Source: Christiangramia oceanisediminis (GTDB lineage Bacteria > Bacteroidota > Bacteroidia > Flavobacteriales > Flavobacteriaceae). Taken from it: a DNA stretch of 64,000 nucleotides. A program made the position numbers and the translations under genes. The stretch covers positions 806,001 to 870,000 of the forward strand of contig NZ_JANCNS010000001.1 of assembly GCF_022570735.2 (NCBI RefSeq), given 5' to 3'. The notes beneath the pieces are model-generated. The model ran no database searches and was not told the origin of the DNA. It was given only the letters and a program-made list of their open reading frames with translations. Shown here piece by piece: positions 15,571 to 25,539 of this stretch (position 1 is the first letter of the stretch; every line of letters starts with the position of its first letter).

Positions 15571-18500
15571 ATGAAATACAAAAACAATCAGATTATTTAC
15601 AGCCCTACGGATCTATCCTCTCATAGCAGTTGTAATCACCTCTCCAATTTAAACATATTGAATGTAAGAGGTGAAATTGCAGACCCGGAAGTATACACAA
15701 ACCGTGTAATGTTAATGCTTAGAGAAAAGGGTGAGGAGTTTGAAGAGAATCACCTGCGAGAAATGAAGGAGCAAGGAAAGACTGTTTCTGAAATTAAAAC
15801 TGATGATCCACATGCAGAACAGCATACAATTGATGCTATGAAAGCAGGTATTGAGGTTATTTACCAGGCAAGACTGAAAGAAGATGGTAAATGGAGTGGA
15901 TGGGCAGATTTTTTAAAGAAGGTTAATAAACCAAGTAATTTAGGAAATTGGTCCTACGAAGTTTGGGACACCAAGCTGGCGAATGAAACAAAGGCAGGCA
16001 CTATACTCCAAATTGGTCTATATTCAGAACGTTTAGCTCACATACAAGGATTATCTCCCGAATTTATGGGGGTTATAAAGCCAGAAGGCGAAGAACGCTA
16101 CCGCTATGATGAACATGCTGCATATATTAGGCTTGTCAAAAGGAATCTGGAAGAAGCTATTGCTAATAATCAAGCTACCTACCCCGAACCGACCAGTCAT
16201 TGTGATGTCTGTAGATGGTGGAAGCATTGCAATGCTATTAGACGAAGAGATGACCATTTGACCTTCGTTGCTGGAATTAGTAAATCCCAAATAAAGGAAC
16301 TCAGTCTGCATGATGTTTCCACCTTAGAAAAATTAGCAGCTCTTGATCTACCTATTCCTTTTGATCCTTCTAAAGGTGTTAAGGAGACTTACAACAAACT
16401 TCGTGAACAGGCTCGTTTACAAAATACAAGCAGAAAAAATAATTATGAGCCTATTTATGAAACTTTAGAGATTGAGGATGACAAAGGATTGAACAAATTG
16501 CCAGAACCTTCACCAAATGATATCTATTTAGATTTTGAAGGTGACAGGATGGTTGAACCTGATGGTCTCGAGTATATGATTGGTTATGTGCATAATGGTA
16601 AATACCGCGCCTTATGGGCTAAAAATGAAAAGGAAGAAAAAAAGATTTTTGAGCAGTTCATTGACTTTGCCTCTAAGCTGAAGAAAGAAGATCCCTCACT
16701 ACACATATATCATTATGCACCTTATGAGGTCACAGCTTTGAAACGATTGATGGGTAAATATGCTTCTCGCGAAAATGAAATCGACACCTTTTTAAGGTCA
16801 AATACATTTATAGATCTTTATAATATTGTGAGGCAATCTTTAATAGCAAGTGTAGAAAAATACTCGATTAAAGATTTGGAAGTTTTTTTTGGCTACGAGC
16901 GCCAAATGGATTTGCGGGAGCTCTCCTCTCAAAAATCACAACTGGAGTTACTTTTACAAACTGGTAATTTTGAGAAAATAACAATGCCTACAAAGAACGC
17001 AGTCCAACTGTATAATCAAGATGACTGCGAATCATTGGTTCGCCTTCAGGCATGGTTAGAGATTATTCGCACAAGGCTGATTGAAGAAGGTGAGAACATT
17101 ACGAGACCTGAAGAAGTCAATGGTGAAGCCAGTGATAAAATCACTGAACATCAAGAGCGAATTAAGCCAATTATGGACGCTTTACTTGAAAATGTGCCTC
17201 CAATTAAGGCTGAACGAAGTGAAGTTGAGCAGGCTAATTATATTTTGGCGCATATGCTTGATTGGTATCGCAGAGAGAATAAGTCTTTCTGGTGGGAGTT
17301 TTTCCGTTTAAAAGAACTTCCTGAAGATGAACTTCTTGAAGAACGGAAAGCAATTTCTTTCCTCGAATATACAGGTAATCGAGTACCCGAAAAAAGAAGT
17401 TTTGTGGATACGTACAAATTTCCACCTCAAGAATGTGATTTGCGTGCAGGTAATAATTTAGAGGATCAAGAAAACAATAAGTTAGGTACCATTCATGAGA
17501 TTGACCTTGATGAAAACATTCTTACAATTAAAAAAGGACCATCTAAACTGGACCTGCCACACCCAACTTCAGTTATGAGTTTGGAAAATGTCAATTCCAA
17601 AACCAAAGAAGAAGCTATTATTAGGTTAGCGGAATGGGTAGTAGCTAATGGTATGGATAGCGATAATGAAACATACAAAGCAGCAAGACAATTACTCATG
17701 AATGCTGCTCCGAGTTTATCAGAGGAAAGGGTTAAAAAAGGAGATACTTTGCAGCAGACCCTTGACTTTGCATCCAAACTAAATAAAAGCTATTTACCAG
17801 TTCAAGGCCCACCTGGTGCGGGCAAAAGTTTTACCGGCAGTCACCTTATCGTTCGTTTGGTTAAGCAAGGAAAGAAAATAGGCATTACCGCCCTTAGCCA
17901 TAAGGTTATTACCAATTTGCTAAATAAAATTTGGGAAGTAGCTCAGGAGGAAGGTTTAAAAATTTCAATATTACAAAAAACTGAGCCAGATCCAGAAAAC
18001 GATTCTCCCTGGACAATTAGTAGAGATGAAAATACGATTCAAGCGGCCATAGGCAAGGTTGACATTATTGCAGGAACATCATTTATGTGGAGTAAACAAC
18101 CTTACGAAGGTATCGTAGATTATCTTTTTGTAGATGAAGCCGGACAGTTATCCTTAATTGATACTCTTTCAGTTTCTCACTGCTGTTCAAACCTAGTACT
18201 TTTGGGTGATCCACAACAATTGAAGCAACCACAGCAAGGCGTACATCCAGATGGCACTGAAATCTCGGCTTTGGAACACGTATTACAGGATGACAAAACC
18301 ATTTCTGATGATCGAGGCATTTTTCTGGCAGAAACTTGGCGCATGCATTCTTCCATCAATAATTTCGTTTCTGAACTTTTCTATGAAAATAAATTACGAT
18401 CAAAGGATCATCTTGAACAGCAGCAGATAATTAATTCAAAATATGCTGGAGCTGGATTGTATCTCGAAGAGATCGAACATACCGGAAATACCAACTCTTC

Positions 18501-18933
18501 TGTCGAAGAGGTTGATATAGTAGTGAAGATCGTAAAACATCTTACATCTGACAATGTAGAATTCATAGATGAAAAGGGTAAAAAAGCAATTTTAACGGCC
18601 AATGAGATTAAAATTATCACCCCCTACAACGCCCAAGTTCAAGCTATTAAGCAACATTTACCGAATTTAGAGGTTGGTACCGTTGATAAGTTCCAGGGCC
18701 AAGAAGCTCCTGTAATAATATATTCAGTGGCAACCTCTAGCCTGGAAGAAGCTCCAAGAGGTATGGACTTTCTATTTAGTCCAAACCGATTCAATGTTGC
18801 CGTGTCTAGAGCTCGTACATGTTTTATTATGGTGGCAAGCCCGGCAATTTTTAAAGCAGAATGCAAAAGCCCACTACAGATAAAATTGGCGAATGCTTTT
18901 TGTAGGTATAAGGAAATTGCGCATACACCCTAA
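15571..18933 (+). CDS. TM0106-type RecB-like nuclease / DEDD exonuclease / Dna2-like SF1 helicase
   Basis: An 1120-residue multidomain protein. The N-terminal nuclease (residues 1-225) has Cys21 plus Cys211, Cys214 and Cys220 (CDVCRWWKHC), the spacing of the Fe-S cluster in Cas4, AddB and Dna2 nucleases, and the motif AGTILQIGLYSE. A second module (about 315-500) has IYLDFEGD and NQDDCESLVRL, the acidic motifs of a YprB-like DEDD exonuclease. The C-terminal SF1B helicase has GPPGAGKS near residue 746, VDEAGQLS, LGDPQQL, ETWRMH, TPYNAQ and VDKFQGQEAPV. This is the COG2251-like architecture. It should process DNA ends or invading DNA. It lies alone between unknown genes and the convergent restriction operon in a defence-rich island, so a defence role is plausible. 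Confidence 0.9.
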   Translation: MKYKNNQIIYSPTDLSSHSSCNHLSNLNILNVRGEIADPEVYTNRVMLMLREKGEEFEENHLREMKEQGKTVSEIKTDDPHAEQHTIDAMKAGIEVIYQARLKEDGKWSGWADFLKKVNKPSNLGNWSYEVWDTKLANETKAGTILQIGLYSERLAHIQGLSPEFMGVIKPEGEERYRYDEHAAYIRLVKRNLEEAIANNQATYPEPTSHCDVCRWWKHCNAIRRRDDHLTFVAGISKSQIKELSLHDVSTLEKLAALDLPIPFDPSKGVKETYNKLREQARLQNTSRKNNYEPIYETLEIEDDKGLNKLPEPSPNDIYLDFEGDRMVEPDGLEYMIGYVHNGKYRALWAKNEKEEKKIFEQFIDFASKLKKEDPSLHIYHYAPYEVTALKRLMGKYASRENEIDTFLRSNTFIDLYNIVRQSLIASVEKYSIKDLEVFFGYERQMDLRELSSQKSQLELLLQTGNFEKITMPTKNAVQLYNQDDCESLVRLQAWLEIIRTRLIEEGENITRPEEVNGEASDKITEHQERIKPIMDALLENVPPIKAERSEVEQANYILAHMLDWYRRENKSFWWEFFRLKELPEDELLEERKAISFLEYTGNRVPEKRSFVDTYKFPPQECDLRAGNNLEDQENNKLGTIHEIDLDENILTIKKGPSKLDLPHPTSVMSLENVNSKTKEEAIIRLAEWVVANGMDSDNETYKAARQLLMNAAPSLSEERVKKGDTLQQTLDFASKLNKSYLPVQGPPGAGKSFTGSHLIVRLVKQGKKIGITALSHKVITNLLNKIWEVAQEEGLKISILQKTEPDPENDSPWTISRDENTIQAAIGKVDIIAGTSFMWSKQPYEGIVDYLFVDEAGQLSLIDTLSVSHCCSNLVLLGDPQQLKQPQQGVHPDGTEISALEHVLQDDKTISDDRGIFLAETWRMHSSINNFVSELFYENKLRSKDHLEQQQIINSKYAGAGLYLEEIEHTGNTNSSVEEVDIVVKIVKHLTSDNVEFIDEKGKKAILTANEIKIITPYNAQVQAIKQHLPNLEVGTVDKFQGQEAPVIIYSVATSSLEEAPRGMDFLFSPNRFNVAVSRARTCFIMVASPAIFKAECKSPLQIKLANAFCRYKEIAHTP

Positions 18934-19038
18934 TCATATAATTATAATAAAAAAAGGGTTACGATTTTGACTGGATAAAATAGAAACGAAATACTTCTGA
19001 AGACCTTAATTTTTTCAAATCAGTTGCAATTTAAAATA

Positions 19039-21636
19039 CTAATAGTCACTACCATACTCTCCCTCAAATAAAATCTTTACGCTTTCTGTATTTTTTACTG
19101 CTGTCTGTATTTCAGGATTCATGATGTCTAAATATCTAAGTTTATCATCGATTTTGGTAATAGCCTCTATTCTACGAAAGTTCTTCCCATATTTCTTTGC
19201 GAAAGAGACAAGTCCCAACAACTTGGGTAAAGCATCACTTAAGTGGTGGCTATGAGGGTCTATAATATCAGCTACCACTGAATTATCATTATTCCTAGCA
19301 AAGAAAATGAAATCTGGACGCATTATGCTGAATTTTTCATCCTGTATATAACTTATTCCCAAGGAGTCCTGAGTAGCATTGCTAGGATTACGGTACCATC
19401 CTAAATTCCCTGGCCGACTCAATTCTTTATTTAAGACGTCTTGTTCCCAACTATTGAGATGACAAGGAAAGAAACCGCTATTATCACTCATCAGATGCTT
19501 TTGAAATGTTGTGAGCTTTATTTCCTTTTCATTTTCCAATAAAATTGTTGGTACCATCCACTCAATTGGTTTTTCAAGATTAAAGTCCATAGGTTCTTTA
19601 CTCCAGCTCTTTAATATTCTATATGCATCTCGCCTTTCATCTTTTAGATTCTTAATTTCTACCCTATAATCATTCAACCATTTTTTTGAAATTTTATCAG
19701 CCTCCGACTCCAAATACTCTTGAATTTCATTTACTAAACCCAAGGAAGCAATCTCAATTCGAGCCTCAAATAATGCTTCTTCAAAATCTTCTTCATCTTT
19801 ATTTAAATGCGCTAAATACTCGGCATATGTTTTGGCAAGATCTGGGCTAATTATTCTTGCTGTATTTCTATACGCATTATTTATAACTTCGAAATCTGCG
19901 TTTTCTATATAATCATTAAAGGATTTTTCCTGCTCATTTAAATCCGTAACTAATGAATTTACCTTTACTTCCAAAACTTGTTTTTTGGAAGTTTCTAATT
20001 CCTTCGAAAATCTTGTTCTAGCAGCATCTAAAATAATATGCAATTCTGAATGTGCCTTTTTTCCTGCATCTTCTAGTATTTTGTCTGTAGCAAGCTCTTG
20101 AGCTAAGGCAGTCAGCCTCTTTACAGGTTTAGAATGTGTTTTAGGTAGTTCTTGTGATGGAAGATTTTCAAATAACTCCCAAATTTCTTGAGGAATAAGA
20201 TCATTTGGATTAACTTCAATAGGTTTAATTAATACTCTCCTTCCAGGGATTCCTCCCGAACCATCATCCGTTCCACCATTCATAAGGGTGTCTGCTACGA
20301 TCTCAACCGTTTTTCTGTCAAATGCAGGAAGCAAACATTCTACAGCATTTAATCTATCATTGCCAGGTATTCTTCTTGCGAGAGGGGTCCTAACCATTCT
20401 TCCCAATAATTGAGTAATATGAGTTTTATCCTTTGCGGGTCTAAATGACACCATAACCTCTGCTCTAGGACAGTCCCAACCCGTACTTATAGCATCTTTT
20501 GCTATCAATATTCTTATGTTTGAGGTTTCTTGAACTCTTTGAGGAGCAATGTACTCAACTTTATGGGCACCAAAAGTCTGAACAGTATGTTCACCAAAAA
20601 CATGCGCTACTGACTTGACATCAATCTCCTCCCACTCCTTAAAAACTGTATCCAACGCCCTGCCAACGTCATCTTTATTAGGATTATTAGGTACTTGTAT
20701 TACCATTAACGGAACTACTAAATTATCCTCTCCTTGATTCCTTGAATATTCCTGCCATGCTTCAGTAATTTCCTTTAACTTTTTAGCCCCCCTTCTTACT
20801 AATACGTTATCTACTTGTCCAGTATTATCAGGAAAATCTAAAATTATAGTATCTTTCAAAAGACCAGAATTCTGAACCTTTTCAGAATCTACAATTACAT
20901 TTGGTAATGTGGATCGATTTTTTGCATCTTCTACTGCATTATTGAATCGCTCCACTGTTGCAGAAATACCCCAAACAATTGGAATAGGAGGTACGTCTCC
21001 AGATCCATTAATTAAATTTTTAACTATTGTAGATTTTTCTTTTTTAACCGCATCTGACCTCTTTCCCATTCCTCTATGCGCTTCATCTAAAAGAAGATAT
21101 AGAGTACGTTTTTCATCTTGAATAGTATTTTTTATTGTATCCCAAATTGTAAAAGCCCTATTATCAGGACGAATATCTGGATAAAGAGGAAGCTGATCAG
21201 AATCAGTATTTTCTGAATCAACATGCCCTCTAGTAAGTAAACTTGTTTTACTTAGTTTTTGAGTATTAAGAAAATATATTTTTCCTGGTTGAAATTTTTC
21301 TTGATTAAATGAATTTTCAACTACTACCAGATCGGAATAATCTAATTTGTCAGAAGCTTCTAATAAGCGAAATCTAGATTGCTCATTTAAGGATGGATCA
21401 TCACTAAACCATATTACTGTGGCCGTGGGGTCCAATTCAAAATTAAAATTGTCATCCCCGTAAAATAAAGCCTCAAAAACAGCAGCTGCCATGACTGTTT
21501 TACCTGCTCCTGTGGTTGCTGTAAGGGAAAAAGCATGAATATCGCCATCTTCCTTCCATCTTTTCGATGCTTTCCAAAGTCGCTCTAAACTATTCCCAAC
21601 AGCTTCTTCTTGATAATCTTTTAAAGTAAATTTCAT
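19039..21636 (-). CDS. res: Type III restriction endonuclease subunit (Res-like DEAD/DEAH helicase)
   Basis: An 865-residue SF2 helicase-endonuclease. Walker A is TATTGAGKT (residues 39-47), the DEAH box is in LLLDEAHRGMGKRSD, and the second RecA domain has the arginine-finger region THITQLLGRMVRTPLARR. A long helical middle section precedes a C-terminal part with MRPDFIFFARNNDN and VVADIIDPHSHH, at the place of the PD-(D/E)XK nuclease of type III Res subunits, though the catalytic motif is not the textbook ExK. Its start lies 6 nt after the stop of the methyltransferase gene, so the two form an operon. The complex should translocate on and cut unmethylated DNA. Length is a little below EcoP15I Res. 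Confidence 0.88.
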   Translation of the reverse strand: MKFTLKDYQEEAVGNSLERLWKASKRWKEDGDIHAFSLTATTGAGKTVMAAAVFEALFYGDDNFNFELDPTATVIWFSDDPSLNEQSRFRLLEASDKLDYSDLVVVENSFNQEKFQPGKIYFLNTQKLSKTSLLTRGHVDSENTDSDQLPLYPDIRPDNRAFTIWDTIKNTIQDEKRTLYLLLDEAHRGMGKRSDAVKKEKSTIVKNLINGSGDVPPIPIVWGISATVERFNNAVEDAKNRSTLPNVIVDSEKVQNSGLLKDTIILDFPDNTGQVDNVLVRRGAKKLKEITEAWQEYSRNQGEDNLVVPLMVIQVPNNPNKDDVGRALDTVFKEWEEIDVKSVAHVFGEHTVQTFGAHKVEYIAPQRVQETSNIRILIAKDAISTGWDCPRAEVMVSFRPAKDKTHITQLLGRMVRTPLARRIPGNDRLNAVECLLPAFDRKTVEIVADTLMNGGTDDGSGGIPGRRVLIKPIEVNPNDLIPQEIWELFENLPSQELPKTHSKPVKRLTALAQELATDKILEDAGKKAHSELHIILDAARTRFSKELETSKKQVLEVKVNSLVTDLNEQEKSFNDYIENADFEVINNAYRNTARIISPDLAKTYAEYLAHLNKDEEDFEEALFEARIEIASLGLVNEIQEYLESEADKISKKWLNDYRVEIKNLKDERRDAYRILKSWSKEPMDFNLEKPIEWMVPTILLENEKEIKLTTFQKHLMSDNSGFFPCHLNSWEQDVLNKELSRPGNLGWYRNPSNATQDSLGISYIQDEKFSIMRPDFIFFARNNDNSVVADIIDPHSHHLSDALPKLLGLVSFAKKYGKNFRRIEAITKIDDKLRYLDIMNPEIQTAVKNTESVKILFEGEYGSDY

Positions 21637-21642
21637 ATATTT

Positions 21643-23808
21643 TTATTCACTCGTAAATTGAAAATTTTTCAAATAAGATTCATAAAGTCTAATAGCTTCA
21701 ACCCCATCTGGTAATTGTCGAACAATCGCTTGAAATCGCCTATCATCATTTGTAACGATAAATACCATTTTGATTTTTGGTCGATTTTTTAGGGATAGAA
21801 TAAAATCGGCGTTTTTATCAAGGTCCACCAGTAAAGCATAATTACCGAGTATTTCCCAACCTTTCTCAGGAAGTTTATCTATTCTCATGCCTTGGCTACC
21901 AGCTCGCATCCATAATAATGGTGCAATTTGCTGATAAGCCAAATTGTGATGAATTGCAATTGGTGTATGATATGTCAATGTAAAGAACTCTACATTTTCG
22001 GAAAACCCTTTTGAAAAAGGAAATTCATCATAAAATTTATATTCGCCACTTATTTTTTTCCCTTCTGGAGTTTTTCCAGTAAGAGCAGCCTTAATTCTTG
22101 GTTTAGTTATATATTCACATATTCCCAGATCCTCCCATTCCTTATCGCCAGGCCTTAAACCTTTATTTTTAAGAATAATTTGTTCTTCAGCGGAAACCTC
22201 ATTATTGGTTATAGAAATACATTGGCGAGCTCCGTCATCCAGACGGTTAAGACGCATAACAGCGTGAGCCGTGGTACCAGAACCTGCAAAAAAGTCTAGA
22301 ATTATTGCATTAGGATTATCTCTAACAAAAAATTTTAGAGTATCCTCAACAGCATATAATGATTTTGGGTAGGGAAATGTTCTTCCAGGAATAAATTTTT
22401 TTATTAGTGAAGACCCGTGTTCAGTCGCACTATGAGCTTTAGTCATCCATAAGGTTCTTGGTCTACCAACAACTGAATCTTTATCGGAATATTCAACTAT
22501 TATACCACCATACTTATCTTTTCCTGATATAATCAATCCGCCTTCTTTCAGTTGTTTCCTTTGTCCTTCCATTAAATAATTAAAGGTAATCTTGCCTGAT
22601 TTTTTATTTATCGAACTGATTTTTAAATGACCATTACTTAGCAATTTTCTAAATGAATTCTGATTTAATTGCCAACGGCCATCTGAGCCATCACTTCTAA
22701 TCGGCCAAACGGCATCTAAACCTTTAGGAATATCCACCTCTGATTTATCTATCCCTAATGGAACAGGGTCTCCAGCATCGATTATAGTTTTTGTTCCTCT
22801 ATCTACCAATACTGGATAAAATTTCAAATGAGAATCTTCTCTTTGTGCTTCACTTCCACTTCTTAGTAATGAAGCCCATCTTACCTTTTTTATTTTTTTG
22901 CTCTCTCCCTCAGCTTCGTTTTCATCGTTATCTTTCGAGTTTGAAACACAAAGTCCGGGAATTAAAACATCATTAACAGTTTGTTTTCCGAAATAAACAA
23001 AATATATATATTCATCAACCCGATAAAATTCTTTACCTCGAGCAGAACCTTTTGGATTGATCATAGAACTTACCATCTGAATTCTTTGTCCTGGAAATAG
23101 TTGTTCTAAAAGCATCCCTAACCTAAGATATTCTTTTTCATCGATTGTAACAATTAAAACACTTTTATCTGGGTTTAGTAAGTCCTTTGCTTGTTCTAAC
23201 CTTCTCTCCATGAAGGCGAGCCACTTACTATGCCTATAATTATCATCGGCTTCAACATAATTATTATTATACTTCCAATCCCTTGATCCTGTATTATAAG
23301 GAGGATCGATATAAATTACATCTATCTTACCCTTATGGGTGAAATTTAAAGCTTTAAGAGCGTGAAAATTTTCACCATTAATAACCGTATGATATGGTTT
23401 ATCTTTATTCCTTTCTAATCTACCGGTTGAAACTAATCCAGGATAAATATAATCCTGAAACTCTGCAACAACAATTAAATTGTCTATATCCTTTTCTAAT
23501 GTTTTCGCTTCTAAATCATCTAATAATTTAATAGAAGCTACTTTTTTCTTACCCGTTTTAAAGATTTCTTTTACCAACCATAAACGTTGATCACCTTTTT
23601 TTAGGCTTTTACGCTCAGGAAGTATTCTTACCTTATCACCCTTTTTAATTTTTCGATTTGGCAATTCAACGTTTTCTGGTTTATGCCTCTCGAAATTTAA
23701 TCCGAATTGCCTTCTTGCGGAAATGACTTTAAACTCCTCCATCAACTCCTTCCCAAGCTTAGGATCCTTAAATTTTATTCTATCGATTAATTCTGTTAAC
23801 CTTGACAT
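21643..23808 (-). CDS. mod: Type III-like site-specific DNA (adenine-N6) methyltransferase (Mod)
   Basis: A 721-residue beta-class adenine methyltransferase. The catalytic motif IV is DPPYNTGSRDWKY, and the SAM-binding motif I, LDFFAGSGTTAHAVMRL, lies about 260 residues later, the permuted order of the beta class. The insert between them is long and variable, as expected for the target-recognition domain. An N-terminal 100-residue region carries a beta-rich KOW-like stretch (KKGDKVRILPERKSLKKGD). The C-terminal part may contact Res. It is first in the operon with the Res-like gene and should both protect host DNA and provide target recognition to the nuclease. The recognition sequence cannot be deduced. 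Confidence 0.9.
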   Translation of the reverse strand: MSRLTELIDRIKFKDPKLGKELMEEFKVISARRQFGLNFERHKPENVELPNRKIKKGDKVRILPERKSLKKGDQRLWLVKEIFKTGKKKVASIKLLDDLEAKTLEKDIDNLIVVAEFQDYIYPGLVSTGRLERNKDKPYHTVINGENFHALKALNFTHKGKIDVIYIDPPYNTGSRDWKYNNNYVEADDNYRHSKWLAFMERRLEQAKDLLNPDKSVLIVTIDEKEYLRLGMLLEQLFPGQRIQMVSSMINPKGSARGKEFYRVDEYIYFVYFGKQTVNDVLIPGLCVSNSKDNDENEAEGESKKIKKVRWASLLRSGSEAQREDSHLKFYPVLVDRGTKTIIDAGDPVPLGIDKSEVDIPKGLDAVWPIRSDGSDGRWQLNQNSFRKLLSNGHLKISSINKKSGKITFNYLMEGQRKQLKEGGLIISGKDKYGGIIVEYSDKDSVVGRPRTLWMTKAHSATEHGSSLIKKFIPGRTFPYPKSLYAVEDTLKFFVRDNPNAIILDFFAGSGTTAHAVMRLNRLDDGARQCISITNNEVSAEEQIILKNKGLRPGDKEWEDLGICEYITKPRIKAALTGKTPEGKKISGEYKFYDEFPFSKGFSENVEFFTLTYHTPIAIHHNLAYQQIAPLLWMRAGSQGMRIDKLPEKGWEILGNYALLVDLDKNADFILSLKNRPKIKMVFIVTNDDRRFQAIVRQLPDGVEAIRLYESYLKNFQFTSE

Positions 23809-23853
23809 TCTATAGTAATTTCAAACATTTATAAAACCGACCAACGGTCTAGC

Positions 23854-24199
23854 TTAAAATAGCTTAATTGTGATAAAAGATAGAACCATTTTTATCTCTA
23901 TTATTTTATAATTGCTATATCTTTCCATTTTATAATTAAATCTCCACTCACTAAGTTTTCGTTTTCCCCCTACGAGATGGAAAAACTGAGACCTGAGAAA
24001 ATAAATCTTGAGTATGAAGTTCAAAAGTGTCGGGAATTTGGTTTTCAAAGTAATTTTCTATTACTTTTTCGAACTTTAAATATGTTTTATTCCAACCCTT
24101 ATACGTAACGATTAATCCGCAAAAGACCAATATTGGTTGTTGAATATGAGTTAAATCCCTACCATTACATCTTGTTTCATCGATGAAAAAAAAATGCAT
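23854..24199 (-). pseudogene. Frameshifted, truncated DUF3800 gene
   Basis: On the minus strand from 24199 the reading MHFFFIDETRCNGRD, then FCGLIVTYKGWNK and FELHTQDLFS, matches the N-terminal third of DUF3800 proteins (RNase H-like fold, FIDETG-type Asp motif, feLHxxDL motif). The frame then ends after a few odd residues, while another frame continues plausibly with GKRKLSEWRFNYKMERYSNY before stopping at 23854. Full members are about 200-300 residues, so both a frameshift and loss of the C-terminal half are evident. It lies directly upstream of the mod gene on the same strand, a frequent neighbourhood for DUF3800 in defence islands. Confidence 0.65.
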
Positions 24200-24477
24200 A
24201 AATTAAATTTATTTTAATAAAAATAAGGTCAAATAATAAGATCTTTTATCTCCAGCCTAACCAAAATTAAAATTAACTAATACTTTTAGATATTTTTTCT
24301 AATAGAAATAGAGTTATCAACAATGAATTAGTTTATTCGAAAATAAAATTTGAAGATTCTAACAGAATTTTTATCGTTAGGTGGAGTGAAAATCTCTATC
24401 GAAAAATGCGCGGCTAATAATATGAATTATTCCTGATACTTAAATCACTATATTTCAACAATATAAATTGAAATAAA

Positions 24478-25053
24478 ATGGTTACTCAGGGAAAAATAAA
24501 GGATAGGTATAGCGATGAGAATTGGCAAGTTTATGTTGCTAAATTAGAAGAAGAAAAATTTTATGTAGGTATTGCTATTGACCCAAACATACGTATGCTT
24601 AGCCATATTAAACAAGGTAAAAATGCCTCTTCTTGGTGCAAAAAATATAAGCCAATTGAAATAGTTGAGACATTCGATACAGGTTATAAATGGATGAAAG
24701 ATGCTATGCTTCTTGAGGATTTAACAACCCTAAAATATTTAAAGAAGTATGGTCCGGAAAATGTTCGAGGTGGAAAATACCTGGGTAGTCTAGAACAGGT
24801 AAAAAGATCCTTTAGAGTCCACTCGAAAAAAAAATATATTTCATTCTCCCATCAACTTCTGGAAGATTACAACCTTCCATTTAGCGAACTAAGAGATCTA
24901 GATCTCTATGATTTTATCTGTGATTCAAAGAGACGACCTTACATATCAAATTTATTAATGCTTAGTAATATAGCAGGAGTTTCAAAAGAACAAATGATTA
25001 AAAGGTTACAAGAGGCGAAGGAAAAGTTTGAATCTTTTAAAAAAAACTCCTGA
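24478..25053 (+). CDS. GIY-YIG-like nuclease domain protein
   Basis: A 191-residue protein. NWQVYVAKLEEEKFYVGIAI followed by DPNIRMLSHIKQGKNASSWCKKYKP corresponds to the GIY...YIG strands and the Arg helix of GIY-YIG nucleases (here VYV and YVG), with the candidate metal-binding Glu in MLLEDLTTLKYL. YGPENVRGGKYLGS is a further stretch often seen in this branch of the family. A helical C-terminal domain of about 80 residues follows. It should be a small DNA nuclease. It faces away from the broken DUF3800 gene and ends at a hairpin shared with the umuD promoter region. Confidence 0.75.
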   Translation: MVTQGKIKDRYSDENWQVYVAKLEEEKFYVGIAIDPNIRMLSHIKQGKNASSWCKKYKPIEIVETFDTGYKWMKDAMLLEDLTTLKYLKKYGPENVRGGKYLGSLEQVKRSFRVHSKKKYISFSHQLLEDYNLPFSELRDLDLYDFICDSKRRPYISNLLMLSNIAGVSKEQMIKRLQEAKEKFESFKKNS

Positions 25054-25070
25054 ACCTTCTATAGCCATAA

Positions 25071-25087
25071 ATAGGATAACATCCTAT
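25071..25087 (+). terminator. Hairpin between the GIY-YIG gene and umuD
   Basis: ATAGGAT (25071-25077) and ATCCTAT (25081-25087) form a 7-bp stem with a 3-nt loop, followed by T residues. It begins 18 nt after the GIY-YIG stop and can serve as its terminator. It also ends just before the -33 box of umuD, so it could instead be an operator for that gene. Confidence 0.5.
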
Positions 25088-25090
25088 TTT

Positions 25091-25118
25091 TTGGAAAATT
25101 TCCATTTTCATACTTTTG
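25091..25118 (+). promoter_or_regulatory. umuDC promoter, close to the start codon
   Basis: TTG (25091-25093), a 17-nt spacer and TACTTTTG (25111-25118) match the Bacteroidetes consensus. The ATG of umuD follows only 4 nt after the -7 element, so the mRNA would be leaderless or nearly so if that start is right. Confidence 0.6.
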
Positions 25119-25122
25119 AAAT

Positions 25123-25539
25123 ATGGGAGTTATATTAAATTTGGTCATTCCGGGAAGATTACAATTACCTTTCGTAGGAGCAATTACCGCAGGTTTTCCT
25201 TCCCCTGCAGATGACCACCTGGATAAATCCATAGATCTTAACTCTGAAATTATTAAAGATCGAGACGCGACCTTCTTTGGGAGAGTTGAAGGTGATTCAA
25301 TGACCGGAGCGGGGATAGAACATGGAGATCTTTTAGTTATCAATAAAGGATTGGAACCGAGGAATGGTAAAATAGCTGTTTGCTTTATTGATGGGGAATT
25401 TACTGTAAAGCGCATCAAAATTGAGAAGGATGTAATCTGGTTAATTGCTGAGAATCAGAAATACCAACCTATAAAGGTTACGGCAGAAAATGACTTCCTG
25501 ATCTGGGGAATAGTTACTAACGTAATCAAGTATGTGTAA
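25123..25539 (+). CDS. umuD: UmuD-like S24 self-cleaving protein
   Basis: A 138-residue UmuD/LexA-type protein of peptidase family S24. The self-cleavage site is Ala-Gly in [11 protein letters not shown], the nucleophile Ser lies in [11 protein letters not shown] and the catalytic Lys in FTVKRIKIE. There is no N-terminal DNA-binding domain, which separates it from LexA. After damage the cleaved form binds the UmuC polymerase. Its stop overlaps the umuC start by one base (TAATG), so the pair is co-translated. Placed on a mobile element, it resembles plasmid-borne umuDC homologues such as rumAB and mucAB. I see no obvious LexA box; the hairpin upstream is a candidate control site. Confidence 0.94.
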   Translation: MGVILNLVIPGRLQLPFVGAITAGFPSPADDHLDKSIDLNSEIIKDRDATFFGRVEGDSMTGAGIEHGDLLVINKGLEPRNGKIAVCFIDGEFTVKRIKIEKDVIWLIAENQKYQPIKVTAENDFLIWGIVTNVIKYV

